From NCBI GenBank assembly GCA_964369415.1, contig CAYJFP010000007.1:1-64000 (forward strand): a DNA stretch of 64,000 nucleotides. Direction: 5' to 3'. Source of the stretch: SIG603 sp964369415 (GTDB lineage Bacteria > Bacillota > Clostridia > Oscillospirales > Acutalibacteraceae). Of the stretch, positions 17,499 through 26,519 are shown in pieces. Numbering within the stretch: position 1 is the first letter of the stretch; every line of letters starts with the position of its first letter. The notes under the pieces were generated by a model that saw only the letters and a program-made list of their open reading frames with translations, was not told the DNA's origin and did no database searches. The translations under genes and the position numbers were made by a program.

Positions 17499-18341
17499 AT
17501 GTACAAATTTCCAATCGGTGTTATGCTCGAATCATTTAAACTCCCAACTGATGAAGCTCTTAAGAAAGCCGTAGAAATCGGCGCTAAGGGTATACAGGTC
17601 TATGCAACTAACGGAGAGTTCTCTCCAAAAAATCTTTCACAAGACGATAAAAAAATCTTTCTTGATAAGTTAAAGTCAAACGGTCTTGTAATATCTGCAC
17701 TTTGCGGAGATTTGGGACATGGATTTGGAAATAAAGATTTAAATTCAGGACTTATCGAGGATTCCAAGCGAATTATTGACCTAGCCAAAGAGCTTGAAAC
17801 CAACATTGTCACGACGCATATCGGCGTTATTCCTGAAGATAAAAGTCACGACAGATATAAAATCATGCAAGAAGCTTGTTCTATTCTTGCTCAATACGCT
17901 AATTCAATAGATGCACATTTCGCTGTAGAAACAGGCCCTGAAACAGCCTTAACTCTCAAAAACTTTTTGGATAGTCTTGGCTCTGACGGTGTTGCAGTAA
18001 ACTTAGATCCTGCAAATTTCGTAATGGTAACTGGTGATGACCCTGTAGAAGCCGTTCACACTTTAAAAGATTACATTGTACACACTCATGCTAAAGACGG
18101 AGTAAGACACTATTATAGGGCACCCGAAGAGGTCTATGGACTTGTAGAATCTGAAATGCTATTAAGTCCATCTTTTACCGAGATGGCACTTGGAAAAGGC
18201 ACCGTTGATTTTAAGCGATATTTAGAAGCTCTTGATAATATAGGTTACAAAGGATTTTTGACCATAGAAAGAGAAGTCGGTGATAATCCTATTATAGACA
18301 TTGAAGATGCCGCCAAATTCTTGCTAAGTTTTATGAATTAA
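17499..18341 (+). CDS. Sugar phosphate isomerase/epimerase (xylose isomerase-like TIM barrel), first copy
   Basis: 280 aa. TIM-barrel features of the AP endonuclease 2/xylose isomerase-like superfamily are present: an early GAKGIQVYA strand, the metal-site strands THIGVIPE, FAVETGPE, VNLDPANFV and VHTHAKDG, and a terminal LTIEREVG glutamate. These supply the His/Glu/Asp ligands for a divalent metal. I use the ATG 8 nt after AAAGGTGG rather than a GTG 12 bp upstream. The gene is followed after 9 bp by a second member of the same superfamily, so they likely act in one sugar or polyol pathway. Confidence 0.87.
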   Translation: MYKFPIGVMLESFKLPTDEALKKAVEIGAKGIQVYATNGEFSPKNLSQDDKKIFLDKLKSNGLVISALCGDLGHGFGNKDLNSGLIEDSKRIIDLAKELETNIVTTHIGVIPEDKSHDRYKIMQEACSILAQYANSIDAHFAVETGPETALTLKNFLDSLGSDGVAVNLDPANFVMVTGDDPVEAVHTLKDYIVHTHAKDGVRHYYRAPEEVYGLVESEMLLSPSFTEMALGKGTVDFKRYLEALDNIGYKGFLTIEREVGDNPIIDIEDAAKFLLSFMN

Positions 18342-18350
18342 GGAGTATTT

Positions 18351-19211
18351 ATGAAATATTCGCTTAGTATTTATAGCTTTTACAGCTACATTAAATCAAA
18401 TAAAATGACAGTGTTAGAGTGTCTTCCTTTAATAAAAGAGATGGGATTTGACGCAGTAGAATTTGTGGATTTTATTTTTCCAAAAGATAAAGATAAGAAA
18501 GAATTTGCTATAACCCTTAAAAAAAAATGTGATGAACTTGGCCTTTTGATTTCTAATTATGCCGTTGGTGGTGAACTACTTAACACTGATAATATAAGTT
18601 TAGAAATCGAAAAAATCAAAGAAGAAATCGATATTTGCGAATTGCTTGGTTCTCCTTTATTAAGACATGATATTACAAGTGGCCCTTCTAAAGAAAATTT
18701 TGTAAGTTATGATGTCGCTGTAAAATCAATCGCTAAAGCCTGCATTGAAATTACCACATATGCAAAACAAAAGGGCATTAAAACCATGACTGAAAACCAC
18801 GGATTTTACTCTCAGGACAGTATTCGTGTTGAAAAACTTGTAAATGAAGTGAAAGACAATAACTTTGGACTTTTAGTTGATATAGGAAACTTTTTGTGTG
18901 CCGATGATAATCCAGCTATAGCTACTGGAAGATGTGCTCCTTACGCTTTTTATTACCACGTTAAGGATTTTTGTATTAAGGATGGAAACGGCTTTAATCC
19001 TGGAAAAGGATTTTTTATGTCACGAGGTGGAAATTACTTAAAAGGCACAATAATAGGCCATGGAAATGTACCGGTGATTCAGTGTCTTAAAATAATTAAA
19101 AATTCTTCATATGATTCATTTATAGCGATAGAATTTGAAGGTCTTGAAGACCCATTTGTAGCCGTTCCCATTTGTTTAGAAAATTTAAAATCATTTATTT
19201 CATTAATTTAA
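18351..19211 (+). CDS. Sugar phosphate isomerase/epimerase, second copy
   Basis: 286 aa, same TIM-barrel superfamily as the preceding gene but only distantly similar. Metal-site strands are recognisable: GFDAVEFVDF near the start, TMTENHG, LLVDIGNF, YYHVKDF and the terminal FIAIEFEG. RBS AGGAG, 9 bp after the first copy, so the pair is cotranscribed and ends at a strong terminator. The substrate cannot be assigned. Inosose, hydroxypyruvate and tagatose pathways all use such enzymes, but no diagnostic partner gene is adjacent. Confidence 0.87.
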   Translation: MKYSLSIYSFYSYIKSNKMTVLECLPLIKEMGFDAVEFVDFIFPKDKDKKEFAITLKKKCDELGLLISNYAVGGELLNTDNISLEIEKIKEEIDICELLGSPLLRHDITSGPSKENFVSYDVAVKSIAKACIEITTYAKQKGIKTMTENHGFYSQDSIRVEKLVNEVKDNNFGLLVDIGNFLCADDNPAIATGRCAPYAFYYHVKDFCIKDGNGFNPGKGFFMSRGGNYLKGTIIGHGNVPVIQCLKIIKNSSYDSFIAIEFEGLEDPFVAVPICLENLKSFISLI

Positions 19212-19212
19212 G

Positions 19213-19251
19213 AAAAAAGAGGCCATATCTTTATGATATAGCCTCTTTTTC
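19213..19251. terminator. Terminator between isomerase operon and small ORF
   Basis: Stem AAAGAGGC-x-ATATC / GATAT-x-GCCTCTTT (one mismatch), A-rich 5' flank and T5 3' flank; works for both converging genes. Confidence 0.88.
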
Positions 19252-19261
19252 TTGCTTTCCC

Positions 19262-19450
19262 CTATTGTTTTAAGCTTTGTATCCTTATAAATTCTCTTAA
19301 CTCTTTTTCATTTCTAAATTCGTCTTTATGCTCTTCTATAGCTTGTTTTACTTCGTCTGTTAGGTTTTCATTTATTGTTATTCTGCCTAGTGGAAAAAAA
19401 GGGGAAGCATAAAAATTTCCTACACCAAATCCATTACCAAATTGTGACAA
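19262..19450 (-). CDS. Small hypothetical protein (62 aa) with TTG start
   Basis: 62 aa, not recognised. A Gly/Phe-rich N-terminus (QFGNGFGVGNFY) is followed by a charged amphipathic helix rich in Glu/Lys/Arg. The frame starts at TTG, with AAAGGAAAGG 9 nt upstream, a good Shine-Dalgarno for this genome, which supports it as real. The gene has a shared terminator directly after its stop. No membrane segment or cysteine. Confidence 0.5.
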   Translation of the reverse strand: MSQFGNGFGVGNFYASPFFPLGRITINENLTDEVKQAIEEHKDEFRNEKELREFIRIQSLKQ

Positions 19451-19633
19451 AACTTTCAGTCCTTTCCTTTAAAAGACTAAAAAATTAACTTTGCAAACTA
19501 AAATACTTGACTTTGCTTTTAATTTTTTGTCCCACTAATATTTTAACCATTGTTAAAGCTAGAATTCGACTAAATATTTGGTTAAATTTCAATTTATTTC
19601 ATAAAAATTATTTTATTTTTATTTTATAAGAGG

Positions 19634-19639
19634 TATAAT
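19634..19639 (+). promoter_or_regulatory. Putative -10 box of the IlvD/Edd dehydratase gene
   Basis: TATAAT, 32 bp before the start codon. The -35 side (TTTTAT) is poor, so activator dependence is possible. Confidence 0.4.
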
Positions 19640-19670
19640 TAAAATAATTAATATAAAAGAGGTAAATACT

Positions 19671-21386
19671 ATGATAAGTCAAAATTTGCGAAAACTTGCT
19701 CCTGAACTTGACCCACTAAGAATGGGTACTGGATATAAAAAAGAGGATTTGGAAAAAATTCAAATAATGATTGAAAGTACTTTTGGTGACAGCCATCCTG
19801 GAAGTTCTCATTTACTAGAGCTTACAAACATAGTAAGAGACAGCATCTATAGTTTTGGTGGAAAGGCTTCACGTTTTTTCACTACAGATATCTGTGATGG
19901 AATGAGCCAAGGGCACGATGGAGGAAATTATTCTCTAGTTTCAAGAGACATGATATGCGGCATGGCTGAGATACATTATGGCGCAACTCCATTTGATGCA
20001 TGTGTTTTCATTTCAAGCTGTGACAAATCAGTTCCCGCCCATTTAATGGCTATCGGTAGAATTGATGCACCTTCAATTCTTCTAACAGGCGGAGTAATGG
20101 ACGCTGGACCTAATCTTCTTACCTTAGAACAAATTGGAATGTATGATGCCATGTTTAAACGTGGCGAAATAAGTGAAGATGAGCTCACTTATTATAAACT
20201 CAATGCCTGTCCATCTGCAGGTGCTTGTTCCTTTATGGGCACGGCTTCTACTATGCAAATCATGGGCGAAGCACTTGGTCTAATGCTTCCTGGCAGTTCA
20301 CTATTACCAGCTACGAGTGATGAATTACTAGAAAACTGCATCTTAGTCGGAAAGCAAATAATCAACTTAGCAAAAGAAAATATTACTCCTAAAAAAATTG
20401 TAACTCTAAAATCATTTGAAAATGCTATTATGGTTCATGCGGCTATTTCAGGCTCAACAAACTCACTCTTGCATTTGCCAGCTATTGCTAAGGAATTTGA
20501 CATTGAAATTGACAGCGATACTTTTGATAGACTTCACAGAAATGCACATTATCTTTTAAATATTCGCCCCGCTGGAAAGTGGCCCGCACAGTTTTACAGT
20601 TATGCAGGCGGAACACCGATGATTATGGAGCAAATTAAGAATAGTCTTCACCTTGATGTAATGACAGTCACTGGAAAAACTCTTGGTGAAAATCTTGAAA
20701 ATATCAAGAATAGTGATTACTATGAAAAATGCTTTAAAAATCTAGAGAAATACACTTTAAAACCTGAAGATATTATTAGAAGTTTTGAAAATCCTATAAG
20801 TAAAAATGGAGCTGTTAGTATTTTGAAGGGAAATCTTGCGCCTGAAGGTGCAGTGGTAAAGCACAGTGCCGTACCAGCTGAAATGTTCAAAGCTATATTA
20901 ACAGCTAAGCCATTTGACTGTGAGGAAGATGCAAAGGATGCAGTTTTATCCAAGAAAATATGTGCTGGTGATGCTGTGATAATTAGATACGAAGGACCAA
21001 AAGGAAGCGGCATGCCTGAGATGTTCTACACAACCGAGGCTATCTCTTCCGATCCTGAACTTTCAAAATCTATTGCTTTAATCACCGATGGTAGATTTTC
21101 AGGAGCTAGCAAAGGCCCTGTTATTGGTCATGTTTCACCTGAAGCATGCGACTTAGGTCCTATAGCCCTAGTTGAAGAAAATGACTTGATAGAGCTAGAC
21201 ATTAACGAAAGAATTCTATCAATCGTCGGCATAAAAGGGATAATGAAAACACCTGAAGAAATATATAAAGTTCTTTTAGAGAGAAAATCAAGACTAAAAA
21301 GAAAACCTTTAAAGTTCAAAAAAGGCGTATTAAAGCTTTTTTGTGAAAAGGCAGTCTCTCCGATGAAAGGTGGATACATTAAATAA
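19671..21386 (+). CDS. IlvD/Edd family dehydratase, divergent
   Basis: 571 aa, full family length. These enzymes dehydrate dihydroxy or sugar acids using a bound Fe-S cluster. Conserved cores are present: CDGMSQGHDGGNYSL (from 75), SSCDKSVPAHLMA (Cys117), CPSAGACSFMGTASTM (Cys186), GPKGSGMPEM and ITDGRFSGASKGPVIGHVSPE. The usual PCN cysteine near residue 45 in IlvD is replaced by HPGSSH, so the cluster must be held differently, as in Edd-like or sugar-acid enzymes. No other branched-chain amino acid gene is close, so I do not call it ilvD. The neighbouring sugar isomerases suggest a sugar-acid substrate. Confidence 0.8.
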   Translation: MISQNLRKLAPELDPLRMGTGYKKEDLEKIQIMIESTFGDSHPGSSHLLELTNIVRDSIYSFGGKASRFFTTDICDGMSQGHDGGNYSLVSRDMICGMAEIHYGATPFDACVFISSCDKSVPAHLMAIGRIDAPSILLTGGVMDAGPNLLTLEQIGMYDAMFKRGEISEDELTYYKLNACPSAGACSFMGTASTMQIMGEALGLMLPGSSLLPATSDELLENCILVGKQIINLAKENITPKKIVTLKSFENAIMVHAAISGSTNSLLHLPAIAKEFDIEIDSDTFDRLHRNAHYLLNIRPAGKWPAQFYSYAGGTPMIMEQIKNSLHLDVMTVTGKTLGENLENIKNSDYYEKCFKNLEKYTLKPEDIIRSFENPISKNGAVSILKGNLAPEGAVVKHSAVPAEMFKAILTAKPFDCEEDAKDAVLSKKICAGDAVIIRYEGPKGSGMPEMFYTTEAISSDPELSKSIALITDGRFSGASKGPVIGHVSPEACDLGPIALVEENDLIELDINERILSIVGIKGIMKTPEEIYKVLLERKSRLKRKPLKFKKGVLKLFCEKAVSPMKGGYIK

Positions 21387-21485
21387 ATTTTAAAATCATC
21401 AGTTTTCCGCTTGCAATAACTATTCTGATATGTTATATTAATAACTATATTTAATATAATTATTAAATCTTAGGAGTTGTTTTTT

Positions 21486-22142
21486 TTGAACCAAAACACT
21501 AGCAAAAATAAAGGCTTTACCTTAGTAGAACTGATTGTAATTATTGCAATTATTTCTGTATTAGCTACTGTTCTTGCTCCACAATATACAAGATATGTAG
21601 AAAGTGCACGAAGAGCAAATGATTTGCAAGTCGCCACTAATATTGTAACCGCTGTTAAGGCCGCTATCGTCGACCCTCAAAGTAATATCCCACAAGGTCA
21701 TTTCATTGAAATTTTATGGATTTCAGGTGAAGAATCAGGACCAAATGTAACCAAGGGATCTTTATTAATAAGGCACAACGACAAATATAGAACCTCAATC
21801 TTTAATGATGGTAAAGGAGACGACGACGTTCCAGCCACAACTAGTCCAGATGGTGGATATAAAGACAGTAGCAACCTTGAAAAATTTGCTGAAAGTGTTT
21901 TTGAAGTTTTAGGCGGCGACAGCGAAAGAATCTCTGATTATACTGGCTGGCTTCAAATAACATTTCAAGATGCCGAATCTGAACTTGCTAACATGGCTAA
22001 TTTAGCGCTTCATGTAAATACTTCAACTGGTGAAGTCGCGATGGCTGCCACACCGAGTACGCTTTTAGCGAATCCTAACCGCTGGGTAGCGCTTGGTCTA
22101 GACGTTACCGCTCATCCAGATTACGCAATCGAAATCGACTAA
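21486..22142 (+). CDS. Type IV pilin-like protein (class III signal peptide)
   Basis: 218 aa. A prepilin leader ends in KNKG, then the mature FTLVELIVIIAIISVLATVL with Glu+5, the cleavage and methylation signature of type IV pilins and pseudopilins. A globular domain of ~170 residues follows. TTG at 21486 lies 9 nt from AGGAG and is preferred over the TTG at 21477, which abuts it. No pilus ATPase, peptidase or platform gene lies in the window, so this is an orphan subunit relying on machinery elsewhere. Confidence 0.85.
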   Translation: MNQNTSKNKGFTLVELIVIIAIISVLATVLAPQYTRYVESARRANDLQVATNIVTAVKAAIVDPQSNIPQGHFIEILWISGEESGPNVTKGSLLIRHNDKYRTSIFNDGKGDDDVPATTSPDGGYKDSSNLEKFAESVFEVLGGDSERISDYTGWLQITFQDAESELANMANLALHVNTSTGEVAMAATPSTLLANPNRWVALGLDVTAHPDYAIEID

Positions 22143-22149
22143 ATATTTA

Positions 22150-22186
22150 AACCGCTTGTAAGATATACTTACAAGCGGTTATTTTT
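22150..22186. terminator. Bidirectional terminator between pilin and EAL genes
   Basis: A perfect 13-bp stem (AACCGCTTGTAAG / CTTACAAGCGGTT), 5-nt loop and T-rich 3' flank. It overlaps the stop codon of the EAL gene on the other strand. Confidence 0.92.
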
Positions 22187-23429
22187 ATTCAATATTCAGT
22201 TCATCAAAAGGTTGTGGTTTTGCAAAGTGATATCCTTGAGAAAAATCTATTTTATGTGCTTCAATCGCATCTTGAATATCTTGATTTTCAACAAATTCAG
22301 CCACTGTTTTTGCATTTACCCTATCCGCCATATATTTTATGGAGTCCAAAATAATCTTGTTATCTTGGCTTGTCAGTATATTTTTAATTATATCACCATC
22401 AATTTTTATGATATCAGGTCTAAGTGAAACTATAGATGTATAAGTTGCAAATCCTACTCCAAAATCGTCTACAGCAATTTTGCAGCCTACTTTTCTTAGA
22501 TCATTTACAAACTCAAAAATCTCGTTATTTTTACTATAATTTTCTGTTTCGACAAATTCAATCACAACTTTTGACGGCTCTGGGTGCTTCTTTAATCTTT
22601 CAATAATCCACTCTTTAAACTCTGGAGCCTTAATATCATAAAGCGATATATTAATCCCAAGCTCGCTTTTTTTTCCCTCAAAAGCTTTTAAGGATTTATC
22701 TATCATCATTTTGCTAAGCGGCAGGTAAAGCTTGAGTTTTTTCGAAGCCTCTAAGAACATTCCAGGAGGGCACACCTTACCATTTTGATCATATATTCTC
22801 ATAAGAGCTTCGTATTTTTGAATTTTCTTGGTTTGATTATTGTATATCCCTTGATAAAACGGAACTACCCTATCATTGTTTATCGCATATCCTAAAAGTT
22901 CAAATATTTTCAAGTTTTCTTCTTGTTCCATTGCAAGCTTTTCTTTTTCGTCTTTTGCCACTAAAAAGTTGCCTTGCTCATACCTGTTAACATAGTAAGC
23001 ACTTCTTGCACGGTTAATTAAATCGTCACCAAAAACCATCATAAACCTAGATATTCCACCAAGGCCTGTTTGCCTTGCTGTGATAAGCTGATATTGTTCA
23101 TGGTTCGCCTTCATCAAATTATAAAAATCGTCATCACTCATGTCATGATTTGCAACAGCCATGAAGGTTTTATATGTGTGAACATACACATGGACTAAAT
23201 GGTCAATCCCCATTTGCTTGTATGCTGCATTTCCCATTGCCAAAATTTCGGCACTTGAGTCTAGATATGACTTTTCGCCAAAAGTAGCAATCATCATATC
23301 TGCGTTTATAACTTCTGTCATACACATTTTATTAAATTTTTTCGTCTCATTATCTTTAAGGTATTGCTCGTAACTTGGAATATTAAATCTTTTGTCTATA
23401 ATTTTCTCTTCATTAACGGATTCGCTCAT
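22185..23429 (-). CDS. Cyclic-di-GMP phosphodiesterase (EAL) with degenerate N-terminal domain
   Basis: 414 aa. The C-terminal EAL domain (about 180-414) is complete: EAL at 207-209, then INISLYD, VIEFVETE, KIAVDDFGVGFATY, IIKIDG, TVAEFVEN and QGYHFAKP. These supply the metal ligands and catalytic Lys/Glu, so it should hydrolyse c-di-GMP. The N-terminal ~160 residues look like a worn GGDEF or other sensor domain with no GGDEF motif or transmembrane helix. It sits beside, and opposite to, the pilin gene, which is suggestive because c-di-GMP often governs pili. Confidence 0.88.
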   Translation of the reverse strand: MSESVNEEKIIDKRFNIPSYEQYLKDNETKKFNKMCMTEVINADMMIATFGEKSYLDSSAEILAMGNAAYKQMGIDHLVHVYVHTYKTFMAVANHDMSDDDFYNLMKANHEQYQLITARQTGLGGISRFMMVFGDDLINRARSAYYVNRYEQGNFLVAKDEKEKLAMEQEENLKIFELLGYAINNDRVVPFYQGIYNNQTKKIQKYEALMRIYDQNGKVCPPGMFLEASKKLKLYLPLSKMMIDKSLKAFEGKKSELGINISLYDIKAPEFKEWIIERLKKHPEPSKVVIEFVETENYSKNNEIFEFVNDLRKVGCKIAVDDFGVGFATYTSIVSLRPDIIKIDGDIIKNILTSQDNKIILDSIKYMADRVNAKTVAEFVENQDIQDAIEAHKIDFSQGYHFAKPQPFDELNIE

Positions 23430-23474
23430 AAAAAACCCCTTCTCAATAACAACGATAAACTATCCAACTATTTC

Positions 23475-24569
23475 TTACACATTAAATCTAAACAGGACTA
23501 TATCCCCGTCCTTCATGACATATTCTTTTCCTTCACTTCTAACAAGTCCTTTTTCCTTTGCCGCCGCCATAGTCTTACACTCGACAAGCTCGTCAAAGCC
23601 AATTACCTCTGCTCTAATAAAACCTCTTTCAAAATCGGTATGGATTTTACCGGCTGCACCAGGAGCCTTCGTGCCTTTAATTATCGTCCACGCCCTTACC
23701 TCTTGCTTTCCAGCTGTAAGATAAGAAATAAGTCCTAACAAGGCATAGCACTCTCTTATAAGTCTATCAAGGCCCGATTCTTCTTGATTAATTTCAGAAA
23801 GGAACATTTTCTTTTCCTCTTCGTCCATGCCAGAAATATCCGCTTCAATTTGTGCGCAAATCGGTAAAACTGCCGCATTTTGTTCTTGAGCAATTTCCTT
23901 AACTCTTTTAAGCCTTTGATTGCTTTCAATATTGTTAGAAAAATCCTCTTCACTCATGTTTGCAGCATAAATTACAGGTTTATTGGTAAGTAAATTTACT
24001 GTAGCTAAAATCTCGGCTTCACTTTCGCTACAAGAAACACTTCTTGCAGTTTTTCCGTTTTCAAGCTCTGTTTTTGCTCTTTCCAAAAACTCAAGCTCTG
24101 CAACATAAGATTTATCGCCTTTTATTAACTTTTTAGTCTTTTCGATTCTTCTCTCTAGCATTTCAATGTCTGAAAGAATAAGCTCTATGTCTATTGTCTC
24201 AATGTCTCTTATCGGATCGACGCTTCCTTCAACATGGATAATATCGTCGCTTTCAAAACATCTTACCACATGCACTATCGCATCTACTTCTCTTATGTTA
24301 GAAAGAAATTTATTGCCAAGACCTTCACCTTTTGAAGCACCTTTAACAAGACCTGCTATGTCCACAAACTCTATTGTAGCGGGTGTGAATTTATCAGGCT
24401 CGTACATTTCTTTTAAAACTTCAAGTCTTGTATCTGGAACCGATACTATTCCGACGTTTGGCTCTATCGTACAAAAAGGGTAATTTGCCGATTGTGCTCC
24501 TGCATCTGTAATCGCATTAAAAAGTGTGCTTTTTCCTACATTTGGAAGTCCTACTATACCTAGTTTCAT
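23475..24569 (-). CDS. ychF: Redox-regulated ATPase YchF (Obg-related)
   Basis: 364 aa, standard length. The G1 loop GLPNVGKSTLFNAIT is at the N-terminus, with DIAGLVKGASKGEGLGNKFL as G3. The G4 motif reads NMSEED rather than NKxD, the family feature that gives ATP rather than GTP preference. A coiled-coil insert and a C-terminal TGS domain (ending MKDGDIVLFRFNV) complete it. It lies 17 bp downstream of the esterase gene, so cotranscription is likely. Confidence 0.97.
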   Translation of the reverse strand: MKLGIVGLPNVGKSTLFNAITDAGAQSANYPFCTIEPNVGIVSVPDTRLEVLKEMYEPDKFTPATIEFVDIAGLVKGASKGEGLGNKFLSNIREVDAIVHVVRCFESDDIIHVEGSVDPIRDIETIDIELILSDIEMLERRIEKTKKLIKGDKSYVAELEFLERAKTELENGKTARSVSCSESEAEILATVNLLTNKPVIYAANMSEEDFSNNIESNQRLKRVKEIAQEQNAAVLPICAQIEADISGMDEEEKKMFLSEINQEESGLDRLIRECYALLGLISYLTAGKQEVRAWTIIKGTKAPGAAGKIHTDFERGFIRAEVIGFDELVECKTMAAAKEKGLVRSEGKEYVMKDGDIVLFRFNV

Positions 24570-24586
24570 TTAATCTGTCCTTTTTA

Positions 24587-25390
24587 TTATAATTTATAGT
24601 CAAAGAATTTGTTTAAGTAATTTACACTTAACTTAACCCATTGTCTGTTGTGTTTGTCTTCTGTATTCACTTCGCTTGTGCAAACAGAAATACCATGCCC
24701 ACCGCTTGGGAATACATGAAGTTCAAATGGAATAGCATTTTCATTTAGTTTTGAAGCATAATCGAGTGAATTTTGTGCAGGCACTAAATCGTCTTCAAAT
24801 GTATGCCATAAAAATGCTGGTGTATTATCTTTGCTGACTTGTTCAACTAAATCAAAATAGCAGCCGTTTCTTGCTTCATCATTAAATTCTGGAAGAGTAT
24901 GAAGCCCTTCTAAATTTATGCTGTTAAGTACTGCATACGAAAGTATGACTGTATTTGGCTTATTTAGTCCGCCTTCGTTATCAAAATATTTTAAGAATGT
25001 TTCGTTATTCCAAAGCGTTGACAGTGAAGCCGCTAAATGTCCGCCTGCCGAAAATCCGCAAACAGCAATTTTGTCCTCTATACAATTCCATTCTTCTTTA
25101 TTTTTCCTAATTGTCATTAAAGTAGCACTTAGCTCTTTTAATGGTGTGAAATCTGTGGCTTTTTCCTTAACTGAATATACAAGTACGAATACATTATACC
25201 CTTTCGAAAAATATTCCATAGCAACAGGTTCATTTTCTCTTAAAGAACAAAACTCGTATCCACCGCCTGGGCAAACCACAACGCTTGGATATTTTGTTCT
25301 ATACTCATTCATCTCTGTAATAGGACTATGAATATACGCTGTAACTACTGCATCTGTATTTTCATTTGGCTTAAACTCAAATATTCTCAT
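24587..25390 (-). CDS. Alpha/beta-hydrolase esterase
   Basis: 267 aa. The alpha/beta-hydrolase fold shows the oxyanion loop PSVVVCPGGGYEFCS (the HGGG equivalent), the nucleophile elbow GFSAGGH, an acid region near DLVPAQ and a His near the C-terminus in PSGGHG. It resembles acetylxylan esterase/BD-FAE-type enzymes in Firmicutes. No signal peptide, so it acts inside the cell, perhaps on sugar acetates. A promoter with extended -10 lies upstream; ychF follows. Confidence 0.88.
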   Translation of the reverse strand: MRIFEFKPNENTDAVVTAYIHSPITEMNEYRTKYPSVVVCPGGGYEFCSLRENEPVAMEYFSKGYNVFVLVYSVKEKATDFTPLKELSATLMTIRKNKEEWNCIEDKIAVCGFSAGGHLAASLSTLWNNETFLKYFDNEGGLNKPNTVILSYAVLNSINLEGLHTLPEFNDEARNGCYFDLVEQVSKDNTPAFLWHTFEDDLVPAQNSLDYASKLNENAIPFELHVFPSGGHGISVCTSEVNTEDKHNRQWVKLSVNYLNKFFDYKL

Positions 25391-25424
25391 TTATTTCTGT
25401 CCTCTCTTTATTACATATATATTT

Positions 25425-25453
25425 ATAATATCACGGCAAACTGTTTTGTGCAA
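25425..25453 (-). promoter_or_regulatory. Promoter of the esterase-ychF unit
   Basis: On the minus strand TTGCAC, 17 bp, TATTAT with extended TGA. Confidence 0.65.
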
Positions 25454-25480
25454 GATATTCACGATAAAATAATTAAATAA

Positions 25481-25509
25481 TTGAAAAAAAAAGTTCTACA
25501 TGCTATAAT
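25481..25509 (+). promoter_or_regulatory. Promoter of the WYL regulator-thioesterase operon
   Basis: TTGAAA, 17 bp, TATAAT with extended TGC; the RBS GAGGTGAT follows closely. Confidence 0.78.
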
Positions 25510-25526
25510 TTTATAGAGGTGATTTA

Positions 25527-26519
25527 ATGCCAAAATCGTTTAATCAAAAGTTAAAGCTACTTTACCTTTATGATATCCTGATTAAAAAGAGTGATGAGGA
25601 CCATCCTATCACCATGAAAACTATTATCCAAGAGCTTGGCCGCCTTGGAATTGAAGCGGAAAGAAAGAGCATTTACGATGATTTTGAGGCACTTCGCACT
25701 TATGGTGTCGATGTTATAGTCATCAAAAGCAAAACAACATCATATTTTGCCTCTCATATAGACTTTGAACTTCCTGAGCTCAAACTATTGGTAGATGCCG
25801 TACAGTCTTCTAAATTTATCACACATAAAAAATCATCTGAATTAATAAAAAAAATCCAAAACCTTGTAAGTGTTCACAAGGCAAGGGATTTACAAAGACA
25901 AGTTTATGTAAGCGGCAGAGTTAAAACCGCAAACGAGGAAATTTACTATAATGTCGACAATATTCATAGTGCAATCAGCGACAACATGAAAATCAGTTTT
26001 AAGTATTTTGAAGTGACAAGAGACAAAAAAATGATTTTTAAAAAAGACGGCGAAAACTACACCGTCAGTCCGATGGCACTTTGTTGGCATGATGAAAACT
26101 ACTATCTTTTGGCCTTTGACGGTGAAATTTTAAAGCACTATAGAGTCGATAAGATGAACAAAGTTTCTATCCTTGAAGAAAAGCGAGGACATACCGATTT
26201 ATTTGAAAAAGTAGACATGTCAAAATACACCGAAAAAGTTTTTTCCATGTTCGGTGGAAGAGAAGAAACTGTTAAACTCGGCTTTTCCAACAAGCTTTCA
26301 GGTGTTGTTTTCGACAGATTTTCGAAAAATGTGTCCGTCATACCTATAGATGATGACAGCTTTTCCATAATTGTAAAAGTTGAAATCAGCCCACAATTTT
26401 TCGGCTGGATGGCAGGCCTTGGAGCCGATGCATATATAATTTCTCCAAAAGAAGTAAAAGAAGAATATTTGAACCATTTAGAATCAATAATTAAAACCGA
26501 AAGGAATTTAACTTTATGA
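25527..26519 (+). CDS. WYL-domain transcriptional regulator
   Basis: 330 aa. The N-terminal winged helix (about 5-75; LLYLYDILIKKSDEDHPITMKTI then RKSIYDDFEALRTYGV) is DeoR/HTH_11-like. The central WYL domain (about 135-215) carries KISFKYFEV and SPMALCWHDENYYLLAF, and a C-terminal WCX segment follows. Such regulators respond to nucleic-acid or nucleotide ligands, often in DNA repair or defence settings, but no such system is adjacent. Its stop codon overlaps the start of the thioesterase gene (ATGA), so the two are translationally coupled. Confidence 0.88.
   Translation: MPKSFNQKLKLLYLYDILIKKSDEDHPITMKTIIQELGRLGIEAERKSIYDDFEALRTYGVDVIVIKSKTTSYFASHIDFELPELKLLVDAVQSSKFITHKKSSELIKKIQNLVSVHKARDLQRQVYVSGRVKTANEEIYYNVDNIHSAISDNMKISFKYFEVTRDKKMIFKKDGENYTVSPMALCWHDENYYLLAFDGEILKHYRVDKMNKVSILEEKRGHTDLFEKVDMSKYTEKVFSMFGGREETVKLGFSNKLSGVVFDRFSKNVSVIPIDDDSFSIIVKVEISPQFFGWMAGLGADAYIISPKEVKEEYLNHLESIIKTERNLTL

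Noticed and set aside
19671..21386. Naming the dehydratase ilvD
   Set aside because: The first cluster cysteine is missing and no branched-chain genes are nearby; the family name is safer.
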